64,000 nucleotides of DNA, from assembly GCA_021399435.1 (NCBI GenBank), contig JAJTUP010000009.1, forward strand, positions 1,054,001 through 1,118,000, read 5' to 3'. A program made the translations under genes and the position numbers. This stretch comes from Diaporthe sp. PMI_573 (taxonomy: Eukaryota > Ascomycota > Sordariomycetes > Diaporthales > Diaporthaceae). Shown here in pieces: positions 1-12,786 of the stretch (its first letter is position 1; each line of letters starts with the position of its first letter). Under the pieces are notes generated by a model that was not told the DNA's origin, made no database searches, and worked only from the letters and a program-made list of their open reading frames with translations.

Positions 1-795
1 CAAATGTAGACGGGCAGAATGGTTATCCAAAAAAAAAATTGAGCTCAGCTGCTGCGTCGAGGAATGGAGGTCTCGGGGAGTAATTACCAGCGCGGCGATC
101 GAATGGGGCCTGAGAGTAGGGCCGGCCAGCATGTTGGTATTCAGAAAAGAAATGCACAGCAAAGAACACTCCAAAGAAGCAGCCCCAATATGGGAAACCC
201 TGTTTTGTCGGGATATTTCATGAGCCCCCACCTGTGTACCAATTCCCCGGGGGGGGACAAATGACAGTGTTTCAGAAAGGAAACGAACAGATCGAAAACA
301 AGAGCAGTAGTGCCTAGAGATCACATGCGATATCTCCCATCTCGCGTAGATCCCCGCCCACACAGGCTACCAGCCACAAGCGACATGATCTCGCGAAGAG
401 AGCTGGATCAACACGGTAAAAGCATGGGCGTGGGCTGACGATCATTTCATTTACTATCGCCACGATTACGGAAGAGGCGTGCCTGGGTTTTCCTCGGTTA
501 AATATAGAAGTTCCCGTACAGATACAACATCGACGGCCAGGAGGGCTCGCCCTTGAGGTTTCTTTTCTCTGTGATCCCCCATAGGAAAGAGTGGGCGAGA
601 GCGAGATTGCATCTCTCGAATCATCCACCCACCAGCTGGATGTCCCAACGCTGAATAGAAATTCTAACAATGTGCACCGCCTTCACGAGCGGTACCCACC
701 CAGAACCCCCAGGACTCCCCAACCATCCTCCGTAGCTGTCACTTTCACATCGTCCTTTCCTCAAGCCAGGGGCAAAGCCCAGGCTGCTGGCTGAC
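1..795. other. Intergenic, 3' flank of the FAP1-like gene
   Basis: No coding region can be supported. Short open frames on both strands lack codon bias, splice signals or recognisable motifs. The part next to 796 is presumably the 3' UTR of the minus-strand zinc-finger gene. Confidence 0.5.
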
Positions 796-3700
796 TTACT
801 CCTCCGCGGGGACCTCAGCCCTGCTCTCCTGCTTCTTCGCCCCCAGCCTCCGCAGCGCGACGAAGCCCGTCCCGGGGACCTTGGCGTCGATGACCGGCGC
901 CGCGGCCCACTGCCTAGGTCGCGCCGCGGCGCGGCTCGCCACCTGGGACCAGCCGCCGGCACCGCTACCGCCGGACCCGTCACCCTCACGCCGCAGGATG
1001 TGGAGCGAGGTAGGGTCGGCCGCGCACAGCACCACCCCGCCGGCGGCGAGGCCGTCGGCCGACATGGCCTTGGCGACCTTGGGTTTTAGCGCGGCGAGGA
1101 GCGACTCCACCTGCGCGGGGTTCAGGGTCCCCGAGGCTATGGTCGCCGCCGTCGTCTTTGTCGTGGCCTTGATGAGGACCTCGTCCGTGGGGAGGAAGCT
1201 GGTCGTGAGGGTGAGGTTGTTCTTGTGCTCCGGCGGGACCGCGGCGGCCAGGTCAGCGGCGAGGACAAGGTCGATCTCCTCGACCGTGAGACCGAACCTG
1301 GGCCTCGATATCAGGAGGGCGTTGTACGGCTGCACGGCGGGCTTGGACGCGGCCGTGGACGCCTCTGCGCGCGCCGGCGTGGCTGCCTTGGCGATCCGCA
1401 CGCACTGCATCAGTGTCTTTCTCGGCGCGGACACGAACCGCGGGCCCTTGAATATGCTGACATGTCGGTGTGGCTCCGGGTCCTGGCTCTCCGAGTCCAG
1501 GCCAAAGTCCTCCGCCAGGGCGTGTATGAATTGCCGCTGGTACGGCTTCATAGGCTTGAAGCGCATGTTGCGCAGGTTGGACTCGGCAAAGACGCGGAAC
1601 TCGCGCTCCTGCGTCTGCGCCCACTGGGTGTTGTCCCGGAACAGCTTGAGCGTGACGGCTTGGTAGGGGATGTGATCATCCGTGTGGTCTGGTTCGACGT
1701 TGAGGGCCTCGGCAAGCTGACGGTTGCGTTTCTGCCGCGCACACTCGTCATCGCATTTAAGGGGTTCCCGTTGTGGCCCTTCCGGATTGATCCGGGTGGA
1801 TAGACACTTCACTTTCTGCTTACGCCGCTGGCAGTCGCATACTAGGAATGTCTCTGACTGGCAAGGTTTGTCCTCGTTGCAAGGTAGTGGCGTGTGACAT
1901 TCGTCAACGCACTCGTGACCCTGCGGACAAGATCGTCTGGCCTTGTTGCACCGCTGCGAACAATGTGTGCCGGGGATGTCCACATCCTCGCATTCACCGT
2001 CTCGATGACAGAGCTTTTGACATGCGTGAAGACTAAAAGGGACTGTCAGCACGGCTGAAGAAGGACATGAGCTCAAGAGGTTGGTCAACGTACTCGCACT
2101 TCAATTCTTTCAGGCACGGCCGGCCGCATCGAGGTTCCTCAAACCAGCACGGCTGGTTCTTCAACATCTCTTTGCCACAAATACAGCGCTTCTCGACCAA
2201 GAAGGGGCATTTTGGACACTCCACATCGTCCGGATGGCACTGGTGCTCAACCTGAGGGTGATTGCACGTCGTTCGAGGTCGAGTGCATGGAAACCTACAC
2301 TGAGGGGGTTGGGTTCCACACTTGAGGATTAAGTCAGTAACTGTCAGATCTGAGGCTGGAGGCTACGAAAGTGGTACGTACTGGCTGGGGAGGATAGAGC
2401 CGCGTGCGACCGCAAGCACAGGCTATTTCCTCAAAGATAGCTTCGAGACACGAGTTGCAACTGCCTCGATGGCAAAGTTGCTCACAGAAGTGTTTTTGAC
2501 ATGTCAGCAGACGTCCGCACATCCTAGAACAGATGTGTTCATCTTCAACATCTTCAGTGGCAGCATTCGCTCTTCGTCTGTTCGCCTGACGCTTGGCTGC
2601 AGCCTTCTCGCCGCGGCAGCAGCGGGAGTCGCATTGATGCCTTCCACAGTTCAAGGTGGCTCGACATGTTCGGAAGCACATTGGCTGCTGGACATCCTCC
2701 GGCGGGACTTGTTGACAAGTAGACTCAACGGTCGTCCGGCCGCACTGGCAGGAAATGCCCATCTTCTGGAAACATGGAGGGCATTTCTCAGTATGACAGG
2801 TTTCCTGGCAGAAATGGCCACAGGACATCTTGATTCCACAGGTCTGCGTGCAATGCGCAATTTTGTCTTGGCATGACTGTCGAGGTTCCGACATGATCTC
2901 TTCCAGGGGCGTCTTGCCGCAAGGGCAATGTGTGACCACGTCAGGGGACAAAGGACAGTGGGCTGCTTCTTGGTCCTGGGGATGACATGGCTTCTCGCAC
3001 GTGTGGACTCCGCAGTCGTACTTGCGCCCACAGCCTTGATCGCAGGCGAATGAGCCCTCATACCAGGTCCCAGAGGTATTATCGGACTCTGCTGATGGTT
3101 CGGCTTGCAGCTGTCCGAAATTGTAGCTCTCAAGGATGTCCTCCCGCTTATTGCACGGGATCTGCTTGCGTTCCTTACCGCAATAACAGGTCGAGAGTAC
3201 CGGAACACTGCAAGAGCCGCAAAGACCGGGATGGCATGTCTGATTGCAAAAGTGCTCTCCACATGGCAATAGATCACCGCAGACCTCGTTGCAACTGAAA
3301 CCGGTGACATAGTCAGTGTCGATGCATCGCTTCTGAGAGGTGTGCTTGCCGCAAAAGCACGGCTGAACAGGGCCCATGAGCGTGCAAGGAGGACATGGGC
3401 CTGAATGACACGATAACGGGCACGGGTGTGGGCAAGTCGCGCGTGGTTTGGAGCAAGTCTGGCCACATGAGTGAGGCGGCAGCCCAGGGGTCGACCTGGG
3501 ATTGAGCTCCTTGGAACACCAACAGGTGTACGGGCCGGGCTCTTCCGTCAACTTGGAGTTGCAGCCGGGGCATCGCCACGTCGGTTCCTGGCCCTGGGGC
3601 TGCTCGCCCTCCATCTGGCTCTTGTACCATTTTCGGGTGCAGTGGTGATGGACGACGGTCCAGCAGGTAGTGCAGGCCCAGATGCGCGATGTGCGGACGA

Positions 3701-4301
3701 CTTCGGATGAGCATATGACGCACTCGTACTGTCCATTATCGATGTCCTCGTGGATTCGGGTCGTCAGATCTGGGGCCTCGGACTTGGATGCTCTCCTGGG
3801 GCGTGGCTTCGGCGCATCCTGGGGTTTCGACCTGGGCGGTCGCCTCTCCCTTGCTGGCACTGGCTGGCCTGGGACGAAGGCAGGAGCGTCGGCGCTGAGG
3901 GATGAGGCGGCGTCTTGATCCACTGCGGAAGAAAGGTGACCGCCAAATGCTCTGCGAGGGGCAATTTGAGTCCCTTGAGCAGCCTGACCTCCCCTACCAC
4001 CCCTACCACCTCGCCTCCCACCTCTCCTCTCCCCCCGGCCCCTTGAATTTGACGTCCTTGGCTCCACCGAGCTGGAGGGCCTCTCGTCAGCAGGTGTGCT
4101 TGAATTCTCTGTGGTTACTGGGTCGGCGTTGCCGCCTGATGGCGGCGCCTGTCCTCCACTACCATGAGCGGAAGCTCTGTTGAGTGCTCCTCGGCCTCTC
4201 CCCCGACCAGACCTGCCCCTCCTGTTTGGGTTTGAGGTACCTCTCTGCGAGGATGTTGGCGTCGGCGCCGCAGTTGCGGGCGTAACTTGAGGGTCAGCCA
4301 T
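796..4301 (-). CDS. FAP1: NF-X1-type RING zinc-finger protein with R3H domain
   Basis: Predicted exons are 4301-2382, 2320-2094 and 2032-796, with two 61-nt introns (donors GTACGT, acceptors AAG and TAG), giving 1127 aa. The start is the Met of MADPQV; the open frame runs further upstream but without features. In order: a disordered N-terminus with RG-rich tracts at about 28-105; a RING/PHD-like C4HC3 finger at about 191-250 (begins YECVICSSEVV); a long series of NF-X1 Cys/His repeats (C-x-x-x-C-x-x-P-C and H-x-C-x-x-x-C forms) from about 270 to 810; an R3H nucleic-acid-binding domain at about 850-915 (PEPHRHVSIFKG); and a variable C-terminus. This is the NFX1/yeast Fap1 architecture. NFX1 proteins are known as nuclear regulators with RING-linked ubiquitin ligase activity, and yeast Fap1 binds FKBP12. 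A role here is inferred from family only. The length is near that of filamentous-fungal homologues. Confidence 0.9.
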
Positions 4302-7300
4302 GACGAGGTGAGTGGATGTTGAGTTGTGGCGTCCCAGACTGGTATGTCGGGAAGCCAGCGTGGTGAAGTGTGGTGTTGCGCTTTTTGAAATACAGCGACT
4401 TGAAAACAGTGACAAAGCTTGCGGACAACGTGGGTTTCGTCTCAAAGTGAGATTTGAAAATACTGCGAGATGAAAGGTGAGCGTCGTTGAAGACGATACA
4501 GACACACAGGTGGGCAGTCAATCTTGGTGAGAGGGCTGATGTAATCGGGTTGGCCACTGCAGTCGAGGTAAAAGTTTGTTGCTTTGTGCTGTAGTCTATG
4601 TGCGGAGAATGCAAACGAAGCTCCCTCCCTCCCAGTAAGTAGCCCGGTGGCGAGCTGGCTGGGTCTTATCTGGAAAACACAGATTTCGCAGTCGTTGACC
4701 ACTGCAGTTCAGTTTCTGCCAGGGGCGAAGCCATCCACAGAGTGACTCAGAATGAATGATGACCCAGTCGGTTTCGATGCAGTCAAAACAGGCACCTGCA
4801 CACCCCTGCAACCGACCTCCGCTAGCCGCTTATGGGGCCCGAGTGCTTGGTTGGTTCCGCTTTGCCACCCCGTCCAGGCCGTCCCAACCCCGGCCCTCCC
4901 GTGAGTGAGAGACCTGGGCAGCCTGCACAATATACAATTTAGGTATCTGCCTGTCTCAGTGTTGTGACTCTTCGCACCGCCCTGCCGAAGCCACCCAGAA
5001 ACCACATCAATTACATCTTGGGGGCTGAGTGAGATTCTCGAGCCTATGACTCCCACATACTGTCTAGGTACTTGGCATTGGCGAAGCCTGCCCGGGGAAT
5101 CTGAGCAACTTAGCAGCAAGTGCCAGAAATCATCCTCAACAATCTGGCTGTCCTGAGTAGGGTACGAGAATGGCCGAATTGACTCGAGCCTCGTTCAATC
5201 CAACTTGGGATAGCATCTCTGGCTAGCTCCTCCAGCGAAACCCTGTGTGTGATAAGCTCAGGTAGACCCGAATTTCTCTCCGTTTGGGTCCCACTGGCAT
5301 ACGAGTCTTTCAGAGGGCTTCTCTTCAGATACATTATTAAAATAACATAGCCACATGCTCAAAAAACCTGAAACGTCATCGTGGAGCACCTGTAGCTGCC
5401 TCACCTTCTACCCGGTTACCTAGAGGGGGATATCCTACAGGAGGTTGCGCAATAAGTACTGCCCTAGGTGGCTCACTGTATAGATGCCGTGGCTGCGTAG
5501 CAGACACCCGAGCAAAGCTCGTTTCATATATTTGCGAATCAGGAAATGCTTTCAAAGGTAGAACATTGCCAATCTAGAGTGCCCCTGTTATAAGATTAAG
5601 AGACCTCGGGACACGCAGGAATTCCGATCATGGAATCATTTATCAGAAGTTTTAATGAACACGTTCCCTAAAAGAAGCGTTTTTCTTTTCTCTGACCCCC
5701 GAATTGGCCACACTGATCCTCGAAATTGTTGATATCCCCTCGTCTCCCAGTTGATAGCAATCACGAGTCTGGGGTTTGGAACTCATTCAAGCGCCAGCAC
5801 CAGAACCTCACTTAACCTCCTGGAATACCACTCACCAGCCATTCAAAAAATCTCGTACCACGAATCCGAGTAGGGCATATCGAATAGAGCAAATTGACCG
5901 GTTTCTATGCTATGGGAATCGGCGCGCCGCTGGGAGCCCCACAACAGTGAGCTCCCTGCTCATGACATCTTTGCTTAAAATCATCGAAGATGTATGAATA
6001 ACAAGTAAGAATATTGTCAACCTAATTCGTCAGGTGTGCAATCCTTGCAATAGAACGTATCGTGACCGACGGATTGGACTCTAAGGGCAACGTTCCATGT
6101 GTCATAACCTATGTGTGCAATGGCAGGTATTTCAATGACATCTATCCCGCCGACAGCGGTGAGGGATATGAGAAATTTGGCCTGCGGATGTCTTCTCACA
6201 ATTTTTGACCCTCATGGGTCTAAAGGAACCGGCTCAACCATTCCAATGGTTGAGAATGTATCGGGGCTGTATCTGTACCCTCTCACACCAATATGTCCTT
6301 TGCCTCGCCAAGCTCCTTTGATCCTCGGACCTGGGCGAACACAGAGCCTTTATTCAACTGATGAAACAAGAGAATGAAGTCCTAAAGAAAGAGTCAACAC
6401 CGATGCCCATGAGCTAGTCATCTCTGTCATAGTATAGGCGCTTTCTGGTCACAATACTTAGAACCTTTGAGGCAGTGAACGGGGATCCACTGGAGGGTAC
6501 GCATATAAAAAAGGTGCCCTCCAGATATCTGGGTCTTCTGCAGTTGGATTATTGTCGGATATTCACACTTCGAATACAAACATGGCATATTTTTCCAGAC
6601 CCAACCATCCTTTCAACAACTCAGGTTTGCATAGGCCGCCATTCAGACACCCAGTATACAATATTTGCATATATCATGGCAAGCGAGTTTGTTTCTCCGC
6701 CGTGGAGGACGCTGAGGGTGTGGTCCTCAAGCGCGTTGAACTTCTCCATTTCTGCAGCCTTTGATGAGTTGAGATCATACTCCAAGTGATAACTAGCATT
6801 TAGGTTTGCATCGCCTTCTGAGCAAAACACAATTTTGAAAGCTACGAAATGTTCAAATGAAGAGGCTAACAGGAAGCGAGGTGTGATTTCTACACAATAT
6901 ACTATGTCGTAAATGGTGTGCGAATGTTGAGGTTATGATTGTTCATTAGTTATTAACCCTGCAAGGTCGAGATCTATCATGTCCTGAGACATAGTAGTTG
7001 AGGGTCAGGTGAACATTATGAGAGACATTCTCTATGATCCTGGACAGTACTTGAAAGCATACTTAAACAACAGAGGTTGAGATGAAATCGGAGCAACAAA
7101 ACAAGAAAGAGGACAGGCCCCAAAATAGCATGCAAAGCCATCCGGAAGCTGGAAACCACGCGCATGGGGATCCACCAATACCCTGCGAAATCGCAGGTCG
7201 AAAGAAAGACCCAGGATTTCTCACCTGAACTATCATGCGCTTATCTCTAGCCGGACAACGCTGTGCGGCTCATCCAGGAACAGAGATAAGTGCGCGGGAG

Positions 7301-9423
7301 GTTCCGATACAGACTTTGTTGGAAAAGCGGTGGGACCTGATCCCACGCTTAGCTCAGGGACCGTCATCTTCGATAAGCTGACTACGAGACTATTAGTTCA
7401 AGATTGTGGCTCCTCCAACAGAGTCTTACTAATTACGGAAGTAATGTAGGTTGTCTTAGTATCGCGGGAGACCATATGAGGCAAGTGCCGAGGTGACAGA
7501 GAGCGGGATGATGGTCAGCTGTCCTCGCAACATCAACAGGGGCTGCTCATGAGGTCAGGCAGGAACCTTGGATGTGGGTGTGATGCAGTCGATAGTCTGT
7601 CACATAGCGCCGCAAAAGGCCTGTAGAAGTGTTGGCCCCATCACATGCCTAGTAAGTAACGGTCTGACTGTGTCGTTGGCCCCTACGGGCGGGCTGAGAA
7701 ACGGGGAGCCAGATTGAGTTCTGAGAGGGCAACATGTGGCCGAATCGAGCCGGGCCCAGACGTTGGGCGTGGCTGATGATGCCACGATGGGAACCAGCGG
7801 GGTAAAGGGCGGGATCGGAAGGAAGGCCAAGCTGTGTTGCTATCAGGCAGCTGTGCTCCCGTGGCTGCAGAAGCTGAAGAGTTGCATGGGGGCTCGACGT
7901 GAGTTGTAACATTTGAATTACATTTGATGTCCGAAGCTGGACGGGTGGGCAGACGATGACCTGACATTCAGACTTGGCAATGCGGCAACCTTGGAACGAG
8001 GCTCGGGATCATGGGACGGTAAGAGGTGCAAACATCTGAACCTTTACAGCTTCGATGACGGAAACACTGCTCTGCATGGAACGAGTCCGCATATTTGCAA
8101 ATTTGTGTAGGTCTGCATGCTTCAATGTTCCCGTCCATGCAGCCATGCTATTATAAGCCATGTGGCCACGAGACCACCGTGGCTGCGCATGTGGCTGGCT
8201 AGAGGCACCACCTCAAAAAGAGAGTCGCGTGAGACGGGATCCAAGCAGACACAACATTTCTAGTACAAGTTCCTGGCTGTTGTCCATAGGAGCACACCAG
8301 GGACCAGTCATTTCGAGGCAGGGGCTGTGCCTTTGAAGTAGGGTGCGAGACCGTTGGAGAGTGCACATGAACAGACTTTAATATAGGATTGACGTCAGGT
8401 AGCAATTGCCTGAATGCTGAATTTGATTGCCAATAGAGCCTGGGCGGAAGCTTGAGAGCGGTCGGGTGACACGAACCGAAGCTTTCAACAGTACCGAAAG
8501 GCACGCAATGCGATATTTCCGAAGTATGTAAGTATCCAGGACATACATGCAGAGTCTCCTTCCCGTGCAAGCAGCCGCCGTCAGTCCGGTTAAGGTCCCG
8601 ATCGAAGATGAAGTGTTCCATTCGAGGCCGTGTCTCACTAGGGTTAAGTCTTGTGCGATGGGGGGTCCCCTGCCCCGTCTCTGCTGCCGCTCCTCCCGGC
8701 TGCAGCCACTTTGGGCCGGTACATATCAGATCTTTGGACTGCTTAGAGAAGTTGTGCCCAGAGACCGAGCACCGTGCGACAACAGTGAAGTTAGAGAAAG
8801 GACCCAACCAGGCTTTGATCAGAACTACAAGGGTATGTTCCTTATACAGGTAATAGTAACACCCAACCCAAAGACACTTTTAGGAGAGTTGAGCTAATTT
8901 ATTATGTCTGTGAGATGTAGACTGTAATACAAAGAGGTATTGTTTGATCTTTTCCAAAGTTCGCAGATCTCTGGTGAGGCAAGTGATCGTTATTCGCTCC
9001 TGTTGTTGACTTCCACACTCTGCCCCGCAACGCGCATGTGACAGAGATGTCTTTGGTACAGAAGGCCGGACTCACAGCATGGAGGAGGTCTCGAGATTTG
9101 TGAAAGTGAGAGATTCCTGTTTCTGCCCCGATTCAGGCTCAGTTCACCGGATTTCTCGTTTTGTCGTGGGAAAGGATTGGAATAGAATAGAGCCAACGTC
9201 AGAGACCCTGGCTGTCATCAATGCCAAGGTCCACCAGGCGCTTCGGAAGGCCTAGGCGAATGCAAACTGTCAAGGCCGTAATTACACTCGAAGTGTGGAT
9301 AGCGTATGAAACGTATCCGTCATTTGTCGCCGAGGGACGGGTTCGGCACAATCGTACGTTCGAAGCAAATTGATGTTTTCATTGGCCTTCCATCACTTCC
9401 CCAGAAGATCCGTCGACTTCGTA
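4302..9423. other. Gene-poor interval of about 5 kb
   Basis: The first few hundred bases above 4301 are the promoter and leader of the FAP1-like gene. Beyond about 5.1 kb the sequence looks more AT-rich and rich in stop codons than the coding parts of the window. No open frame here has convincing family features. Two minus-strand stretches (6017-6199 and 6621-6830) resemble single exons of short proteins but could not be joined into a gene. No transposon terminal repeats or reverse transcriptase and transposase motifs were recognised. Confidence 0.4.
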
Positions 9424-9858
9424 CTATCCCGGAAACTTCTGACAGTGGGTGATATCCCCAAAGGATCCTTTGTAGGTCCCCTCCCAGTATGCAGACCTCA
9501 CCATTCCCGGATTGCACAGGAGGTGGGTATGGAAGTGCCACTCGAGTGTTCTGTTGCCGCCAGAGGCCCCGCAACCGTTCTTCGGTGTGACGGTACACAG
9601 AGGCCACCTCCTAAGCTCATGCCAAAGATTACCGCAGATTTTGCTGATCTCGTGGGATTCGGGGACATGAGGAATGATCAATGTATAATAAAACCGCAGA
9701 GAGGCCTTGCGGTCCCTAGTACAATAGGGAGTCGGATCTGCCAAATTCTGGATGGTAGTGGGTACGGTGACGGTATCGACAGTTGCTGCATCGATGGGAC
9801 CAGTAAGGACGGAGGTAATAAAGACAAGCAAGGCGGCTGCGGGAGCGAGTAAATGCAT
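9424..9858 (-). CDS. Small secreted six-cysteine protein (effector-like candidate)
   Basis: An uninterrupted 144-codon frame starting at MHLLAP. Residues 1 to about 24 form a classical signal peptide: a short N-region, the hydrophobic core AAALLVFITSVL, and a plausible cleavage after the alanines at 24-25. The mature part of about 120 aa holds six cysteines at residues 46, 75, 88, 96, 115 and 139, consistent with three disulfides, and one N-glycosylation sequon (NRT, 102-104). Aromatic and glycine residues cluster towards the C-terminus (SAYWEGTYKGSFG). An in-frame Met 12 codons upstream would put charged residues before the signal and is less likely. I do not recognise the family. Small cysteine-rich secreted proteins are typical of fungal secretomes, and some are host-interaction effectors; that role here is only inference. 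It lies alone in a gene-poor region, 2.9 kb from a secreted oxidase gene. Confidence 0.6.
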   Translation of the reverse strand: MHLLAPAAALLVFITSVLTGPIDAATVDTVTVPTTIQNLADPTPYCTRDRKASLRFYYTLIIPHVPESHEISKICGNLWHELRRWPLCTVTPKNGCGASGGNRTLEWHFHTHLLCNPGMVRSAYWEGTYKGSFGDITHCQKFPG

Positions 9859-12786
9859 AGTGGATAAGAGCTGTCGCTTTAGTAAGCGACACAACGTCGA
9901 CCGAGGACCGCGTTATGAATCGAAACAGTAGCGGATCTGGTCGTTTGTACGAGATATCTTGTCTTTCGAGAACAGGAGTCAAGCTACGTCCGTCAATGCG
10001 CTGGTGATGAGGATTCGAGGCAGATTTTATGTTATTTACACGGATCTTCTTGCGATTCAATAACCGAACACGGATCTGTTCGCAGTCCTACAACCGAACA
10101 AGTGCGCGACAGCTTCTACACTGGCTCAAAACGGCGTCGTGCTATGGACATCTGGCTCGCAACAGTCGAGGAGCCGTCACCGCGCCGTGCCTATCTTTCC
10201 CATCGCACGAGTCAATGCCTTCACTAGCATCGATCGTCGATGTAGGCTTTTCTGAGTTTATGCCTCAGTCCACGGGTAACTCTCCCTATAGGGACACATA
10301 GTGCAACTGTAAATACGCCGAGCACGATGGCCACAAACAAGACTGCTGTAGGAGTTTTGCAGCGCCAGGGTGATCAGATGTTAACCTTGGATGCAGGTCC
10401 GACGGACAGATTATCTATGCGCTTTACTCGCCCCGGTAGCGGTCGTGCCCAAGGAGGTGACCAGCCACCTGGTCTCGTTCTTTGTCACTTACGGCCTCAT
10501 ACCTACCTAGGTATGCAGTGAGGAGGTCGTTTTCTAATGTTTTCATCAATTTTCGTGGCAAGCGCTGACGGTTATCGGAGTTTAAAGGGCTTGCATGCCG
10601 GGCCGAAGAATTGTGCAGAGACTAATTCACAAACTTTTGTCCCGATGAAGTAAAAGTCAGAAATCCCAGCGGCGTGCTTTTGAGTCACAATGTAGGTTGG
10701 TGTCTCCAGCACCAACAAGCATCAATATATTGCATGTGTACACAGTACAACCAACCAAGCTCAGGTCTAGCTGGGGTGGCGCATGTAATCACCGATGTGA
10801 CCCTGTAATGTAGGCCCCTACAGATTGCAATTTGCTGTCCACCGCCACGGAGATGATACAGCAGCCGTGCATCAACGTTGAGAGCCTTAACTTGGGGGCA
10901 GTTGAGACAAAAAGAGCGCGGCTGCAGCGCTGAGGCCTTTGAAATGGGCTGTTGAGGATATTTACTGTGCGGCTGCATGTACGTACATACGAGAGTAACC
11001 GTGGCGCATGGCCAATTTCCAAGAGAATTGCAAACCAGAGTGGTGGGCTGATGTGGGCGGCAAGTCGCGAGGAAAACCAAATCAAGACGAGGGCCAGAAG
11101 CAGGACCAAAAGCAAGCTACTCGAATGGGACCCATTGAGCCCCGACAAGTGTATATCTCACGATCCCGAGAGATGCACCCCACAATAATGCCGAGTTGAT
11201 GGACGCTCGCTACCGGCATGTATTTGTCGCAACAGATGGCCCCAGCTGCATTAGATAGCAATCAAGTGACCTCTAGGCCGGGTCACCAAGACGACAGCGT
11301 GCAGGAAGGGGGGACTACTGCGTGCAGTAGATAGTACCGTACCGGCGGTTTGAAGAGCGGCAGTGATGATAGTGGCAGTAGCTCTGGCAGAAGGAGGAGG
11401 AAGAAGAGCTCGGAGTAGGATCAGCAGGATCGGGATGCTGGCCTGCCTCGTATTTTCAGGATAAGCAACTGACTGCAGCAGTCTGCCACGCTGCACGCTG
11501 CACACTCAGACACTGCACGCTGCCACGGAGGCACTCGCCTTGAGCGGACCCTTGCTTGGATTGGTCAGTTCCCGTTTTGGGAAGGTGAACTACCTGGTAC
11601 CTTGGTAAGCACCACCTTAAACGGTACAGACGTACATGTACATTGACGACAGGAACAGGCGCGGGAAGTTTTGCTGCATATGCGCCATTCCACACACACC
11701 TTTCTGCGTCCCAAATCTAAAATTTCTGATCTCTATCTCTGTCCGCTATCTCGCCGCCTTGGCTTGCTGCCAACTCTCTCCTTCGCATTTTCCCACCCAT
11801 GTCTTGTCTACTCCGATATCTTTGCCGGCTTCCCGACTTGGTGATGCCGAGGCCAGTCGGAATCTGTCCGTGTATCTTGTGGTGATATGCTGTCCAGCAA
11901 CGTGGCAGATTGCCTCGAGGACGAGACAAAATACCTACTGTGTAGCGTCGCCATCTATCGTCGAGCAACCATGGGACAGGCCCAGCAAGCTGGATTACCA
12001 CCCAGATACTAGTCGTCGAGGCTGCTAGCGGGGCCACCCAATCTGCTGCGGTGCCACATAGCAAAACCCAAATCCCCATACATTAGCCAGGTCCTCCGAC
12101 TCTTCGCGTCATGAGGAAAGATGCCGCGAGAAACTGTAACAAGTAGCTTCCAAATCTGTTCCCAAGAATTTTGAGAGCGCGTCATGCCGTCACGTCACGC
12201 GTTTGACATGCAGTACTACCACATAGCCGCTGGTCGATCACCATAAAGTCCCGAAATTTGGCCTGGACATGCAGTTCACCTCGCCCAACACCCAGCAGAG
12301 CACCGCCATCCATGCCATCCAGCCATCCAGCCATCCAGCCATCCAGCCATCTTGGCAAATACGATGCGCTTGTCCAGGACTCAACGCTCGCTTGAGCACA
12401 TGTGCATGAGGCTAACCCCCAAGCTTATTACTTCAAGGATGCTGCCAACCCATGTCCACACCTGCAGCCCGAACAGCCCCTGTCCACCCCGTCTCTCAGG
12501 CAAGTCAAGCTTGTCAATCCCACTGAAGCTGAGCGTGGACGATTCCACTCTTGGGCAGCACAGGACGCCCTCATGGCCTGAGCCTCGTATTAACGCTGAC
12601 TGTGTCTGCAGACGTGGGACGATGCCATTATCTCCTCCAAGTTGGCGGATCAGATCGGTGCCCTTATCGTGAAGCTATATCCACCGGTGACCCCCGTCTC
12701 CCAGGCCCTCGGTTCGCATGGCACATCTTCGCCACATGTGCTCGTTGATCCAAGATTAGCCTTTCCTGCGCTACGCTTCGTTCACG
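9859..12786. other. Intergenic between secreted-protein gene and glyoxal oxidase
   Basis: Contains the divergent promoters of the small secreted protein (minus) and the copper radical oxidase (plus). No further gene can be supported. An 8-bp minisatellite lies at 12315-12350. The short frames here have no domain features. Confidence 0.45.
12315..12350. repeat. 8-bp minisatellite (CCATCCAG)4.5
   Basis: The unit CCATCCAG is repeated exactly about 4.5 times, ending roughly 440 bp before the start codon of the WSC-glyoxal oxidase gene. Confidence 0.9.

Noticed and set aside
881..1666. Long plus-strand open frame (261 codons)
   Set aside because: Lies antisense to the C-terminal exon of the NF-X1 gene; it is a by-product of GC-rich codons and has no motif.
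8199..8807. Minus-strand frame of 202 codons in the gene-poor region
   Set aside because: No signal peptide, domain or codon bias; overlapped by equally open frames on the other strand.
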